Of a DNA stretch of 16,663 bases, positions 1 through 8,814 are shown in pieces (the stretch's first letter is position 1; each line of letters starts with the position of its first letter). A program made the position numbers and the translations under genes. This DNA is from Aromatoleum sp. GTDB taxonomy: Bacteria; Pseudomonadota; Gammaproteobacteria; Burkholderiales; Casimicrobiaceae. Where the stretch lies: the NCBI GenBank assembly GCA_010365205.1, contig JAAFGU010000019.1:1-16663 (forward strand), read 5' to 3'. Under the pieces are notes generated by a model. The model worked only from the letters and a program-made list of their open reading frames with translations. It did not search any database and had not been told where the DNA came from.

Positions 1-359
1 CGCTGGCGCTGCTGCGCGCCCAGCTCGCGCGGCGGCGGCTCATCACCTCGGCCGATATCGCGCAGACGCCGCACGGCCGCATCGTGCGCACCGCCGGCAT
101 CGTCATCGGCCGCCAGCGGCCCGACACCGCAAGCGGCGTCGTGTTCGTCACGCTGGAAGACGAGACCGGCGCCACCAACGTCATCGTCTGGCGTGATCTG
201 GGCGACCGCCAGCGGCGCGAGCTACTGGGATCGAAACTGCTCGCCGTGTTCGGCAAGGTCGAGCGCGAAGGTGCCGTCGTCCACCTGATCGCCGGGCGGC
301 TGGCGGATCTGTCGCCGATGCTGGGGACGCTGGCGCCGAAGTCGCGGGATTTTCACTAA
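1..359 (+). CDS. dnaE2: Error-prone DNA polymerase DnaE2 (ImuC), C-terminal end only
   Basis: This is the 3' end of a gene that enters from the left edge; the reading frame is open from base 3 to the TAA at 357-359, leaving about 118 residues. The segment HGRIVRTAGIVIGRQRP followed by GVVFVTLEDETGATNVIVW is the OB-fold (tRNA-anticodon type) domain near the end of bacterial DnaE polymerases. The short tail ending in SRDFH is typical of the DnaE2/ImuC branch rather than replicative DnaE1. DnaE2 is the translesion polymerase of the SOS-induced imuA-imuB-dnaE2 mutasome. The rest of the gene, including the polymerase active site and any imuA/imuB partners, lies outside the window. The GTG at 84 is internal and is not the start. 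It converges on the next gene with only 21 bp between the stops and no obvious terminator hairpin there. Confidence 0.88.
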   Translation, partial: LALLRAQLARRRLITSADIAQTPHGRIVRTAGIVIGRQRPDTASGVVFVTLEDETGATNVIVWRDLGDRQRRELLGSKLLAVFGKVEREGAVVHLIAGRLADLSPMLGTLAPKSRDFH

Positions 360-380
360 CCGTTATTCCTTGTCATTCCG

Positions 381-2846
381 TCACTGCGGCACGCACGCAA
401 AGGCATTCGTCTCAACCGCCCCTTCAACGACCCACCCCAGCGCCTTCATCTGCGTCACGATGCTGGCCTTCACTGTGTAGCGATGCGCCGGAGCACCTTC
501 CATGCCGTTATTGTAGAGCCGGTAGTACGGGCGGAACCCGCCCGGGCAGTAACCATCCATGCCGCGTAGCCGGAGTCGAAATGCGTTGCCCTCGTACTGC
601 CAGACGAGACCCTCCATCAGCGATTGGCACTCTTGGGTATATGGCGTGTAAAAGTGCGAGCTCTTTGGCGCGAATGTAGCGCTGAAGAAGCGGCAGACTG
701 GGTTCAGCCCATTGCCATCCGTCGCCTCGACGCGATAAGCCTCACCGGTACGAGCCCAGCCGCTGAACACACCGCTATCGAGTGCGGCGATTTCGGCCGG
801 TAAGGCGGTGACGAAGTAGTGATCGAACGTGGGGTAGTAGTACTCGACAGCGTTCGCCGCTACGGGCAGATCGTTGACCGTGTCCACGCCGAAAAGTCCT
901 GACGGCGTCGACGCGAACAGGCGATGCGGATCCGCGAGGCTGAACGTCAGGTCATTGATGTACGTGTCGTAGAGCCCGCCGCTGACGTTGGCCCAGGTCG
1001 CGCCGCCATCGGCACTGCGGTAGACGCCGCCCTCGATGAATCCCACATACACGGTCGTTGGAGTTGCCGGGTCCACCGCCAGCGATTTCGCGGTCCCGTT
1101 CGGCAGTCCGACCGCCGCGGGCGACCAGGTCGCCCCGCCGTCGGTCGACTTGTAAACGGGCCAGCCCGTCTGGGCGTCGAAACCGGCGTACATCGTCGAC
1201 GGGGAAGTTGCGGAGATCGACAGTGCGATCAGCTTCGCTGCAGGCAATCCGTTGCCGAAACCGCTCCAATGAAGCGCGTCGGTCGACCGGTAGAAACTGC
1301 CGCTGATGCCGGCAAAGAACTCCCCCGTGTCCGGGCGCTGGCGGACGACGTACATTGTACCGGGGAGACTCCCGAGACTCGTCCACGTGACCCCGCTGTC
1401 GATCGATTTGAACGCCTCGACGAAAGGTACGCTCACGTTATAGTTGTTGAAAAAATACAGCGTAGTTCCATTCGTGTCCGGAACAAGGCGACCGAAGCCA
1501 ACCGTGTAGCCGAGAGCAACGGTCCAGGTCGCTCCTGAATTCGTGCTCCGCCACAGATAAAACGCGCCATTGTCGGGATTAATCGTCGTCGCAAGCACGA
1601 TCGAGCCACTGGCCCAAAGCAGCCGCAGCGGCTGCAGCGGTTGATCCGGTGCATCGGGGTTCGGCACGTACATCGTGTTCCAAGTTACGCCACCGTCGAC
1701 CGTCCTCGAACTGCCGAGTTGGCTCACCGCATCCATCACGTAGATATCGTTGCGCTGCGACGGATTGGTTACGACGCCCAGCGCGCGCGAGCCCGGGAGT
1801 TGGGAGGATGTCGGCGCGGCAACAAAGCTCGCTCCGCCGTCGTTGCTCAGCGCCATTCCCCGGTCGGTCAATGCGACGACTTGCAGGGGATTGCTCGGCG
1901 ACACAACCAACGAGTGGATCAGCGGCCGACCCGGAAGGTCCGGGAGCGGATTCCACGTCAGTCCGCCATCGGTCGATTTCTGCAGTGCCCGACCGACGCT
2001 GGCGTAGGCGACGAGATTGCTTCCATTCCCGGCTGCCACTATCCCGGCCGTTTGCGCCAGGCTCACCTGCCATTGCCCGCCCTGATTCGAGCTCCGATAG
2101 ACGCCGGTATCAGTCACGGCATAAAGATGGGTACCGCCTCCGGCGAACGCCGAGATCGTGCCAGGCGGCAGGCCTGTCGAAGCCGATTGCCAAGGGCCGG
2201 CCTGCCCGATGGGCAACCGGTAAACCGTTGCGCCGACTGCGGAAAAGATGAATCCGCTCGACCAATCCAAGTAAAAGACCGTCGTCGACCCGGGGAAGAC
2301 GATCCCGAGGTACGTCTGCAGCCGGTCCGTCGAATAAACGAGCGTCGGTGGTGTGCCCGCGTAGGCATACAACTGGCGCTGGTCCGTCGGATTGGTTGAC
2401 ACAAGGCGCGCGCCGGTCAGGAGTCCATTGGAAAGGTGGCCCCAGGATTCGCCGTCGGGGCTGTAGAACAGGTTTTGGCACATGTCCAGCGTCAGTTGCG
2501 CACCTTGAGCGCCGGCCACATTGACGATGGCTGCTGGAGGTGGCCCGTAGCAATTGGTGCCGTACAGGCCGCCGACAAATTTCCATGTGCCGCCCGAATC
2601 ACTCGACGAAAACAATTGCCCGTCGCGAGCCGCGACGACGACGTTAGGCGCAGAGACATCAAACGCGGCGGCGGTGAGCGGCGCGTTCGCGGGGCCGGCG
2701 AGGGTCCATCCGGCAGCGTCGACCAAACTCGAAGCGAGGGACACGCCGCACGCCATGATCAGCGCGGGAAGCAACGCACTTCCGCGCGCGCAATGGGCAG
2801 GTTGTCCGGGCGTCGAGCCTGCCTCTAACGCTAGTCTGTAGGTCAT
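381..2846 (-). CDS. Secreted BNR/Asp-box beta-propeller protein with DUF5648-like C-terminal domain (copy 1)
   Basis: An 821-residue exported protein of unknown function. Residues 1-50 form a signal-like segment with a hydrophobic stretch (ALLPALIMACGVSLASS) and a probable signal peptidase I site near VDAAG. The main body (about 50-660) carries roughly 12 Asp-box repeats of the form S-x-D-x-G-x-x-W (for example VYKSTDGGATWSPA and VYRSADGGATWANV), as in sortilin/sialidase-type beta-propellers. Residues about 666-821 form a DUF5648-like tail with FDHYFVT, PVCRFF, KSSHFYT and YRLYNNG motifs and four cysteines. It is a paralogue of the gene at 2889-5519, 42 bp upstream. The ATG at 2846 is preferred over a TTG at 2849 because GGAGA lies 5 nt before it. 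No catalytic residues of sialidases could be identified, so an enzyme role is not claimed. Domain calls are confident; function is unknown. Confidence 0.85.
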   Translation of the reverse strand: MTYRLALEAGSTPGQPAHCARGSALLPALIMACGVSLASSLVDAAGWTLAGPANAPLTAAAFDVSAPNVVVAARDGQLFSSSDSGGTWKFVGGLYGTNCYGPPPAAIVNVAGAQGAQLTLDMCQNLFYSPDGESWGHLSNGLLTGARLVSTNPTDQRQLYAYAGTPPTLVYSTDRLQTYLGIVFPGSTTVFYLDWSSGFIFSAVGATVYRLPIGQAGPWQSASTGLPPGTISAFAGGGTHLYAVTDTGVYRSSNQGGQWQVSLAQTAGIVAAGNGSNLVAYASVGRALQKSTDGGLTWNPLPDLPGRPLIHSLVVSPSNPLQVVALTDRGMALSNDGGASFVAAPTSSQLPGSRALGVVTNPSQRNDIYVMDAVSQLGSSRTVDGGVTWNTMYVPNPDAPDQPLQPLRLLWASGSIVLATTINPDNGAFYLWRSTNSGATWTVALGYTVGFGRLVPDTNGTTLYFFNNYNVSVPFVEAFKSIDSGVTWTSLGSLPGTMYVVRQRPDTGEFFAGISGSFYRSTDALHWSGFGNGLPAAKLIALSISATSPSTMYAGFDAQTGWPVYKSTDGGATWSPAAVGLPNGTAKSLAVDPATPTTVYVGFIEGGVYRSADGGATWANVSGGLYDTYINDLTFSLADPHRLFASTPSGLFGVDTVNDLPVAANAVEYYYPTFDHYFVTALPAEIAALDSGVFSGWARTGEAYRVEATDGNGLNPVCRFFSATFAPKSSHFYTPYTQECQSLMEGLVWQYEGNAFRLRLRGMDGYCPGGFRPYYRLYNNGMEGAPAHRYTVKASIVTQMKALGWVVEGAVETNAFACVPQ

Positions 2847-2851
2847 CAATG

Positions 2852-2856
2852 TCTCC
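2852..2856 (-). promoter_or_regulatory. Ribosome binding site GGAGA for beta-propeller copy 1
   Basis: On the minus strand GGAGA is followed by CATTG and then ATG at 2846. The spacing is good for the ATG and shorter for the TTG one codon earlier, so it decides the start. It lies in the 42-bp gap after the stop of copy 2, consistent with separate initiation within one operon. Confidence 0.55.
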
Positions 2857-2888
2857 GTTCGATAATTGAGGTGTGTCTGCCTTACCGG

Positions 2889-5519
2889 TTATTGCGCGGC
2901 CGGTATGCAGGCAAACACCTTCGTCTGTGCTTCGCCTTCGAACACCCAACCCTGGGCTGTCATCTGGTTGAGTACCGCCAAATCGTCGGCGTAGCGATGG
3001 TTCGGCGCCCCACCCTGGCCGTTGTTGTAGAGGCGATACAGCGGTGCCGATCCCGCAGCACACGTGCCCTGCCCCGCCGTTCCTGCCGGCAGCCCCAGCG
3101 CGAACGCGTTGCCCTCGTATTCCCACACGCCGCCCTGTTGCAGCGCGCTGCATTCCGCCGCGTACGCGGTGTAGAAGTGCGAACTCTTCGGCGCGAAGGT
3201 CTGCCCGCTGAAGAAGCGGCACACCGGCGACGTGCCGGCGGCCAGCAGCGGATAGACGGCGAACGCGCGACCGGCTCGGGTCCAGCCGGGTATCCGCCCG
3301 CCGTCGAGCGCGATGACGTCGGGCTGCGTTTCTGTGGCGATAAAGTAGTGATCGAAAGCCGCCTCGTAGAATTCGATTGCGTGGCCGACGGCACCATAAT
3401 TCGAAGACGTCAACGCGTAAGCGCCTCCATCGGTCGCGACGTAGACGTTGCGCGTGTCGCGCGTGTCGACCGCGATCGAATTCACGTTGAGGCTCGTCAG
3501 GCTGCCGAGCCCGGCCCCGAATGGTGCCCAGTGACCGCCGGCGTCCGCCGTTCGAAACACGCCCAGTCCCGTCGCGCCGGTTGGAATGCCAGCGGTCGGA
3601 TCGACTGAATCGCCCGCGACCCCGGCGTACACAATGGCGGGGTCGCGCGGATCGATCGTAAGCGCGGTCACGTCGGCCTCAGGCAGTCCCTGATTGCGCG
3701 CGCTCCACGACGCGCCGCCGTCGAGCGTGACGTAAACGCCCCTCACCGACGACGGCGGCAACGTACCCAGGCCCACGTAGACAACCGCGGAATCCATGGG
3801 ACTTACCGCCATGGCCAGGATCCGGCCGGCGGGCAATCCGGTGCTGCGATCGGTCCACGATGCGCCGCCGTCGATCGTCCGGTACAGATGGCCATTCATC
3901 CGCGCGTATACCGTTCTGGCATCGGTCGGCGCGACGGCGATGCCGGACAGCGTCCCCCCGGGCAATCCCTGCGAGGCCTCCGCCCAGGACGCGCCACCGT
4001 CGACCGTGCGCTGAACGACGGGACAAGAGTTCGGGACGCGTGCCGTGCCCCCACAGGACCGCGTGCCGGCCACATAGACGGTTTGTGGATCGGTGGCGGC
4101 TTCCTCTAGTGCCACCAAAAAGAAATCCGGCGAGAATCCAAGCGGCGACCAACTGGCGCCGAAGTCCGCACTTCGATAAGCCTTTACGATTCCCGCGTTA
4201 GGAGTGGCATAGACGGTGCCGGGCTGCGTGCGACTCGCCGAGATCGGCGCCAGCAGCGTTCCATTCGGAAGCGTCATCGCTCCCCAGCTTCGTCCGCGAT
4301 CGACGGAGCGCACGGCTCCGGGGCCTCCCAAAATCGCCGCGTACAGCACGGACGTGTTGCCGGCGTCGACCAGGAGCACCGGCGTTCGGACATTGGGCAA
4401 TCCGCTCGCGTACGAAGCGTTGGTCAACGTCGCGCCGGCGTCATCGCTGACCGCCACCGTGCCGAGTGCAACGCCATAGAGGCGATTCGCCGCATGACGG
4501 CTGACCACAACGCGGCTGATGCCGGACACGCCGGACGGCGTCCAGGTAATCCCGCCATCGACGCTGCGGAGCAACGCGGGCCAGTCGGGCGGGCCCGCGG
4601 TCGCGTAGAGCACCGGCAAGCTGCCCAGACCCTTGGACAGACTGTAGATTCTGGGATCCGAGATGCCGCCGTTGGACGGCGTCCACGTCGCGCCGCCATC
4701 GACGGACCGAAGAAACCCCTGGCTGTACGTCGCGACCAGCAAGGTCGAACCGAACTGCGTCATCGCACTGACCGAGAAGAACCCCAGGCCGGTCGGAACC
4801 AGATTCCAGCTCGCTCCAGCATCCGTCGACTTCAGGACTCGTGACGACCCGTAAAGGTAGACCGTCGATGGCGCGTTGCTATCGATCAGCATGTCGGTCC
4901 ATCCGCCGACATCGGGAACGCTGGTGCCGGGGAGAACCTGCCACGTGAATCCCCCATCGATGGATTTAACGGCGCCGGTATCGGCAAGGCCATACACCAC
5001 CTGCGGATTGCCGGGCTCGCTGACCGTGACCTTCAGACTTTCCGGCAACGAGGGAAAAAAGGGCAGATTCTCCCAAGTGAATCCGCCGTCGTTGCTCTTC
5101 CACGCCAGTCCATTCATCGCGTAGATCGCTCCGTTGCCAGGGATGTACGATTTGAACGGCTGGCTGTCGGAGAAACCGGGGTTCGCGGAGGGCGACCAGT
5201 TCCGGCCGGCGTCGCGACTTCGAAAGAGGTGGTAGGGCTGAGACGTGCCCGCGTAAAGGAGCGAGGGGTCGTCGGGGTCCTCCACCAGCAGGATCACGCC
5301 GCCGCCCACCGGACCGATCGGCGTCCACGTACCGGGCCCGGCGCCGGCGGCCGTCGCAATACACAATGCCAACGCCGCAATCCATGTGCGAAGGACCCAC
5401 GACGGCACGCTACGCACTCGCGGAAAGTGGTGCTCTGCCAATTGCCGTGGAAATTCGTTGCTGCTGATCGTCTCCGAAGCCCTGCTGGCCCTCCGTCCGT
5501 TCATTGCGTCGTTACCCAT
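2889..5519 (-). CDS. Secreted BNR/Asp-box beta-propeller protein with DUF5648-like C-terminal domain (copy 2)
   Basis: An 876-residue paralogue of copy 1. After an N-terminal extension, a hydrophobic core (WIAALALCIATAAGAG) ends in an AxA-type signal peptidase site, so export is expected. About 13 Asp-boxes follow (LFRSRDAGRNWSPS, FLRSVDGGATWTPS, LYRTIDGGASWTDR and others), indicating one or two beta-propellers. Residues about 714-876 are the DUF5648-like tail: FDHYFIA, PVCRFF, FAPKSSHFYTAYAAEC, LYRLYNNGQGG and FACIP, with the same four cysteines as copy 1. The ATG at 5519 has GGAG six bases upstream and overlaps the preceding membrane-protein gene by 19 bp. A second ATG at 5504 forms an ATGA overlap with that gene's stop and would give 871 residues with the same signal core. 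Either way it is tightly coupled to the glycosyltransferase genes upstream. Function is unknown. Confidence 0.86.
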   Translation of the reverse strand: MGNDAMNGRRASRASETISSNEFPRQLAEHHFPRVRSVPSWVLRTWIAALALCIATAAGAGPGTWTPIGPVGGGVILLVEDPDDPSLLYAGTSQPYHLFRSRDAGRNWSPSANPGFSDSQPFKSYIPGNGAIYAMNGLAWKSNDGGFTWENLPFFPSLPESLKVTVSEPGNPQVVYGLADTGAVKSIDGGFTWQVLPGTSVPDVGGWTDMLIDSNAPSTVYLYGSSRVLKSTDAGASWNLVPTGLGFFSVSAMTQFGSTLLVATYSQGFLRSVDGGATWTPSNGGISDPRIYSLSKGLGSLPVLYATAGPPDWPALLRSVDGGITWTPSGVSGISRVVVSRHAANRLYGVALGTVAVSDDAGATLTNASYASGLPNVRTPVLLVDAGNTSVLYAAILGGPGAVRSVDRGRSWGAMTLPNGTLLAPISASRTQPGTVYATPNAGIVKAYRSADFGASWSPLGFSPDFFLVALEEAATDPQTVYVAGTRSCGGTARVPNSCPVVQRTVDGGASWAEASQGLPGGTLSGIAVAPTDARTVYARMNGHLYRTIDGGASWTDRSTGLPAGRILAMAVSPMDSAVVYVGLGTLPPSSVRGVYVTLDGGASWSARNQGLPEADVTALTIDPRDPAIVYAGVAGDSVDPTAGIPTGATGLGVFRTADAGGHWAPFGAGLGSLTSLNVNSIAVDTRDTRNVYVATDGGAYALTSSNYGAVGHAIEFYEAAFDHYFIATETQPDVIALDGGRIPGWTRAGRAFAVYPLLAAGTSPVCRFFSGQTFAPKSSHFYTAYAAECSALQQGGVWEYEGNAFALGLPAGTAGQGTCAAGSAPLYRLYNNGQGGAPNHRYADDLAVLNQMTAQGWVFEGEAQTKVFACIPAAQ

Positions 5520-7126
5520 TCCTCGCTCCAGTAAACCGTCGCCGGCGACTCGTCACCCAGCGTGTAACCGACGCGGTATCGACCCGGGGCGAGACTGGCC
5601 GTGGTCACGGTCCCCGAAAAGAAACCCCACTCGCCGCCCATCGGCGTGCGAACGCCGGGCATCGTCACCAACGACGCGCGATAGTGGTGCTCGCCATCGG
5701 CCAGCCACATGAAAACCTGCGCGCGGCTGTCGGGCATGTAGCCAAACACCGAGATCGCGCCGGCGCTCCGCATCAACTTCCGGAGTCTTACAGGGGACGG
5801 TTGCGACGGACGCAACTCGCGATCGTCGGCGATCAGCCGACGCGACGGGTGCGCGATGCGCGTTGGATCGAAATAGCCGCGCAAGGTTGCCTGCCCCAAC
5901 AAATAGTCTCCGTACTCCGCCGGCGGCCACGCGCCGTAATCCGCATGACCGTCCGCCGCGTAGTGATCGAGACGATTCTGGAGCACGATCGAGTCGTGCG
6001 CGATCACAGGCATGGTTGCCTGCCAATTCGCGGCGAACCACGCCAACGTGATCGGCAAGGCCGTCCACAAGATTCGCTCGCGCGTGATTGGACCGACCTG
6101 GTCAAGTACGGCGACCAGCGTGATCAGGGCCGCCATTTCCGAGTAGACGCAATAGCGGCTGAGCAGTGCGCCTTCGTCGCCAAAGCTGGCGCGGCCCACC
6201 GCCATCGCCGCGTAGGAAAGAACGAGAAAACCAAACCAGCCGAGCAGTACCGGCGACACCGAATCATGAAGGTTGAGGATCAGCCACACCCAGATCGCCG
6301 ACAGCGCTGCACCGACTACGATAGCCGGTACCAGGTGAACGGCGAGCGAGCCCAGCGCCGCCAGGAAAAAACGCAGCAACACCAAGGGATCGAGCAGCGT
6401 GCCGAGTGCGGATTTCTGAAATTCAGGGCGCTCGTAGCCGATAAAATACACGGCGAACATCAGGATCGTCAGCGCCGCCCAGGACAACGCCGCCCGCCGC
6501 CGTCCCGTGGCCCACAGCATGACGGCGGCGGCGGGAAAGGTCATCAACCCGTTCGCCGACGTGAACGCCGCAGTCAGCGCCAGCGCCAGCGCGGCCACAG
6601 ACCAGCCTGCGCCACCGCGCCCCAAGCAATACAGGGCGCCGAACGCCCAGGCGATCACGCCGAAGTGCTGTAACGCCCCGGTCGCCCAGAACTGCGCCTC
6701 GTGATTCGCCGGCGAGAAGAGGAGCGCCGCCGCGACGCCCGCGAGCAGCGCGCGATCCTCGCGCAGCGCCGCCATCACGACCAACGCTCCGGCGCACGCG
6801 AGCAGCACGCCGCCGGTGAACATCAACCACGAAAAGTTGAGACCGCCGAACACGCCGGTCTCGATGAGTGCCGCCAGTCGAAGCGTGGCAATACGGTGCT
6901 CGACCGACAGCGAGAAGACGTAGGCGACCTGCTCCGCCAGCGTCGACTTGGCCGCGAAATAGTGCGGAACGGCGAGGATTTGCCCGAAGTCATCGGCGTT
7001 CGGAAAATTGACCGAATACCGCACCAGCGTTCCGACGTAGAGCGAAACGATGATCGCCGCCACGAGCCAGCCGAGCAATTCCCGCGGCTCGCCATACCCC
7101 GCGCCAGTGGGGTCGCGCGGCGCCAC
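5501..7126 (-). CDS. Polytopic membrane protein, probable GT-C-fold glycosyltransferase of a Gtr-type system
   Basis: A 541-residue integral membrane protein with about 10-12 hydrophobic helices between residues 19 and 365 and a soluble C-terminal part (about 370-541) rich in predicted beta structure. The first extracytoplasmic loop has an acidic pair, PNADDFGQI (D45-D46), placed like the catalytic aspartates in the first loop of GT-C transferases. A GRASFGDEGALLSRY stretch near residue 311-325 resembles a motif of uncharacterised GT-C-like membrane proteins. It starts with GTG one base after the TAG of the GT2 gene (TAG-C-GTG), and no in-frame ATG lies nearby. Its position after GtrA-like and GtrB-like genes suggests the periplasmic-side transferase that moves a polyprenyl-linked sugar to an acceptor. 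Membrane topology is seen in the sequence; the enzymatic role is inferred from context and the acidic pair. Confidence 0.78.
   Translation of the reverse strand: MAPRDPTGAGYGEPRELLGWLVAAIIVSLYVGTLVRYSVNFPNADDFGQILAVPHYFAAKSTLAEQVAYVFSLSVEHRIATLRLAALIETGVFGGLNFSWLMFTGGVLLACAGALVVMAALREDRALLAGVAAALLFSPANHEAQFWATGALQHFGVIAWAFGALYCLGRGGAGWSVAALALALTAAFTSANGLMTFPAAAVMLWATGRRRAALSWAALTILMFAVYFIGYERPEFQKSALGTLLDPLVLLRFFLAALGSLAVHLVPAIVVGAALSAIWVWLILNLHDSVSPVLLGWFGFLVLSYAAMAVGRASFGDEGALLSRYCVYSEMAALITLVAVLDQVGPITRERILWTALPITLAWFAANWQATMPVIAHDSIVLQNRLDHYAADGHADYGAWPPAEYGDYLLGQATLRGYFDPTRIAHPSRRLIADDRELRPSQPSPVRLRKLMRSAGAISVFGYMPDSRAQVFMWLADGEHHYRASLVTMPGVRTPMGGEWGFFSGTVTTASLAPGRYRVGYTLGDESPATVYWSEEWVTTQ
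5526..5529 (-). promoter_or_regulatory. Ribosome binding site GGAG favouring the 5519 start of copy 2
   Basis: On the minus strand GGAG is followed by six bases (CGAGGA) and ATG at 5519. It lies inside the end of the upstream membrane-protein gene. The competing ATG at 5504 has the ATGA stop/start overlap but a poorly placed purine run, so this site tips the choice to 5519. Confidence 0.45.
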
Positions 7127-7127
7127 G

Positions 7128-8159
7128 CTACGCGCGTGCGTTCCCGGCCATCGGAATCTCCGGCACCCGCTCCGTCGCGATCGTCGCCGGCTGAGCGACC
7201 GGCGCTGGATCGGCCCGCGCGCCAGCGGGCGCCGTTTCCCGCTGCGCCTGCCGTGTCGCCAGATCCGCCAGCAGCATGTAGAGCTCGCGGCTGCGGCGAT
7301 TGACGGTGTCGAGAATGAGGCCGGTCGTCATCGACAGCAGGCCGATGACGAAGGCGCTCGCCGTCAGCGCCGCACGAGCGACCCCGACCACGCGCTGATA
7401 CTCCAGGAACTCGCGCACCACCTCGATTCCGAGGATGAACCCGATGAACATCGCGCACGCGCCGGCCCAGCCGAAAAAGACCAGCGGACGGTAGTCCTTG
7501 AACAGCCAGAATACGGTCTTCAGCACCCTGTAGCCGTCGCGCAGCGTATGCAGCTTGGAGAGGCTCCCCTCCGGCCGGACGCCGTAGGGAACCGGGATTT
7601 CGACGATCGGCATCCCGTGGGTGAGCGCGTGCAGCGTCATCTCCGTCTCGATCTCGAAGCCGCGGCTCAACACCGGCATCGTCTTCATGAACTCCCGCGA
7701 GAAGACGCGGTACCCGGACAGCATGTCGGTCAAATGCGCGCCGAACGCGACGTTGCTCGTCCCGAGCACCAGTTTGTTGCCGAACACATGCAACGGGCGA
7801 AAGCTCTCGGCATCGTGTCCGACCAGGCGGGTGCCGACGACCATCGCGGCACGCTTGAACAGCACCGGCGCCATCAGCGTGCGAACACGGTCCGCCGGGT
7901 ACGTGTCGTCGCCGTCCACCATCACGGCCACGTCGGCGTCGACCTCTCGAAACATCACACGAACGACGTTGCCCTTCCCGCGTTGCGGCACGAAATGCAC
8001 GGTTGCGCCGGCGTCGAGCGCTTCCTGATTCGTCCTGTCCGTGCTGCTGTTGTCGAATACGTGAATCGACGCTTCCGGCAACGCGGCGCGAAAATCGCGC
8101 ACGACCTTGGCGACGGTGAGCTCTTCGTTGAAACACGGGATCAGCACGGCGATTTTCAT
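7128..8159 (-). CDS. GT2-family polyprenyl-phosphate glycosyltransferase (GtrB/DPM1-like)
   Basis: A 343-residue protein that should transfer a sugar from a nucleotide donor to undecaprenyl phosphate on the cytoplasmic face of the membrane. It begins MKIAVLIPCFNEE, the usual GT2 start, followed by HVFDNSSTDRT and the metal-binding DGDDTYP motif near residue 100, with MLSGYRVFS and FEIETEM further on as in dolichol-phosphate mannosyltransferase relatives. Two C-terminal membrane helices (about 230-255 and 268-290) match the GtrB arrangement, and an Ala/Pro-rich tail follows. The ATG at 8159 overlaps the GtrA-like stop as ATGA, which fixes the start; a purine-rich GGAAAG lies upstream. The open frame continues further 5' but only as antisense-like noise through the GtrA-like gene. 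The sugar cannot be told from sequence. Confidence 0.9.
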   Translation of the reverse strand: MKIAVLIPCFNEELTVAKVVRDFRAALPEASIHVFDNSSTDRTNQEALDAGATVHFVPQRGKGNVVRVMFREVDADVAVMVDGDDTYPADRVRTLMAPVLFKRAAMVVGTRLVGHDAESFRPLHVFGNKLVLGTSNVAFGAHLTDMLSGYRVFSREFMKTMPVLSRGFEIETEMTLHALTHGMPIVEIPVPYGVRPEGSLSKLHTLRDGYRVLKTVFWLFKDYRPLVFFGWAGACAMFIGFILGIEVVREFLEYQRVVGVARAALTASAFVIGLLSMTTGLILDTVNRRSRELYMLLADLATRQAQRETAPAGARADPAPVAQPATIATERVPEIPMAGNARA

Positions 8160-8563
8160 GACTTTCTTTCCAGGTCGAGCCGGGTTGGCCGGTAGACCCA
8201 ATGGTGACGTGCGAAAAAGTTGAACAACATGACGACAGCCGTCGCGCTGACCTTGCCGATGAGCAGCGGCCAGTCGACGACGGCAACGCTGATCCATACC
8301 ATCGCATCGTTGAGCAGCAGGCCCACAATGCTCACGGCCAACGTCGCCGCATAGGCCCGCATCCACCGCCGGCTGTCGCGGCGATCGCGAAACACCCACC
8401 AATGACCCAGCAGAAAATTCGCGACGTTGGCGATCAGGAAGCCAACGGTGTTGGCGACGAGCAGCGGCGCGTCCATCGCGCGAAACAGCCAGGCCGTCAC
8501 GCCGAAGTCGATGGCGAACGCGATGAGCCCGACGGCGCCGTAGCGCAGCATGCGTGCGGTCAT
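8156..8563 (-). CDS. GtrA-family small membrane protein (probable lipid-linked sugar flippase)
   Basis: A 135-residue protein with four hydrophobic helices: LRYGAVGLIAFAIDFGVTAW, LLVANTVGFLIANVANFLL, AYAATLAVSIVGLLLNDAMV, and LIGKVSATAVVMLFNFFAR. The pattern RYxxVG...D, then N-F-x-x-G-x-x-W-V-F, then N-F-x-x-x-x-x-W-V-Y is the GtrA/DPMS family signature. Members are thought to move bactoprenol-linked sugars across the inner membrane or help anchor GtrB. Length fits the family. The ATG at 8563 is chosen to place the first helix near the N-terminus; ATG at 8611 (16 residues longer) and 8551 are possible, and none has a convincing ribosome site. Its TGA overlaps the GT2 start (ATGA), indicating translational coupling. 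Confidence 0.88.
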   Translation of the reverse strand: MTARMLRYGAVGLIAFAIDFGVTAWLFRAMDAPLLVANTVGFLIANVANFLLGHWWVFRDRRDSRRWMRAYAATLAVSIVGLLLNDAMVWISVAVVDWPLLIGKVSATAVVMLFNFFARHHWVYRPTRLDLERKS

Positions 8564-8814
8564 GGTGTCATCGGGCGCGACCAGGCGACCCACAAGCACC
8601 CAGTCTCGCATCCTGCCGTCATCGGGTCCGTTCGTTGGCGCACATCGGAATTGCCCGCGCGCGATCACAGGCAATCGCGGTCCGGCGCACACCGACTCTG
8701 CGCCCCTGCGGACTCGCGGTCTAGCGTCTCGAAACCACGACGCGTAAATCGTCGCTGCACGACGACAATTGTTGCCGGGCGAAACTTCGCACGTCGAACC
8801 GCGGCACCGCCGAT

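Noticed and set aside
360..380. Bidirectional terminator between dnaE2 and beta-propeller copy 1
   Set aside because: The 21-bp gap has no stable hairpin.
5504..6673. 389-codon plus-strand open frame opposite the GT-C-like gene
   Set aside because: It is Arg/Gln/His-rich, has no recognisable motif and lies wholly antisense to a clear membrane protein; GC-rich DNA gives such shadows.
7050..8195. 381-codon plus-strand open frame opposite the GT2 gene
   Set aside because: Antisense to a well-recognised glycosyltransferase with low-complexity charged composition.
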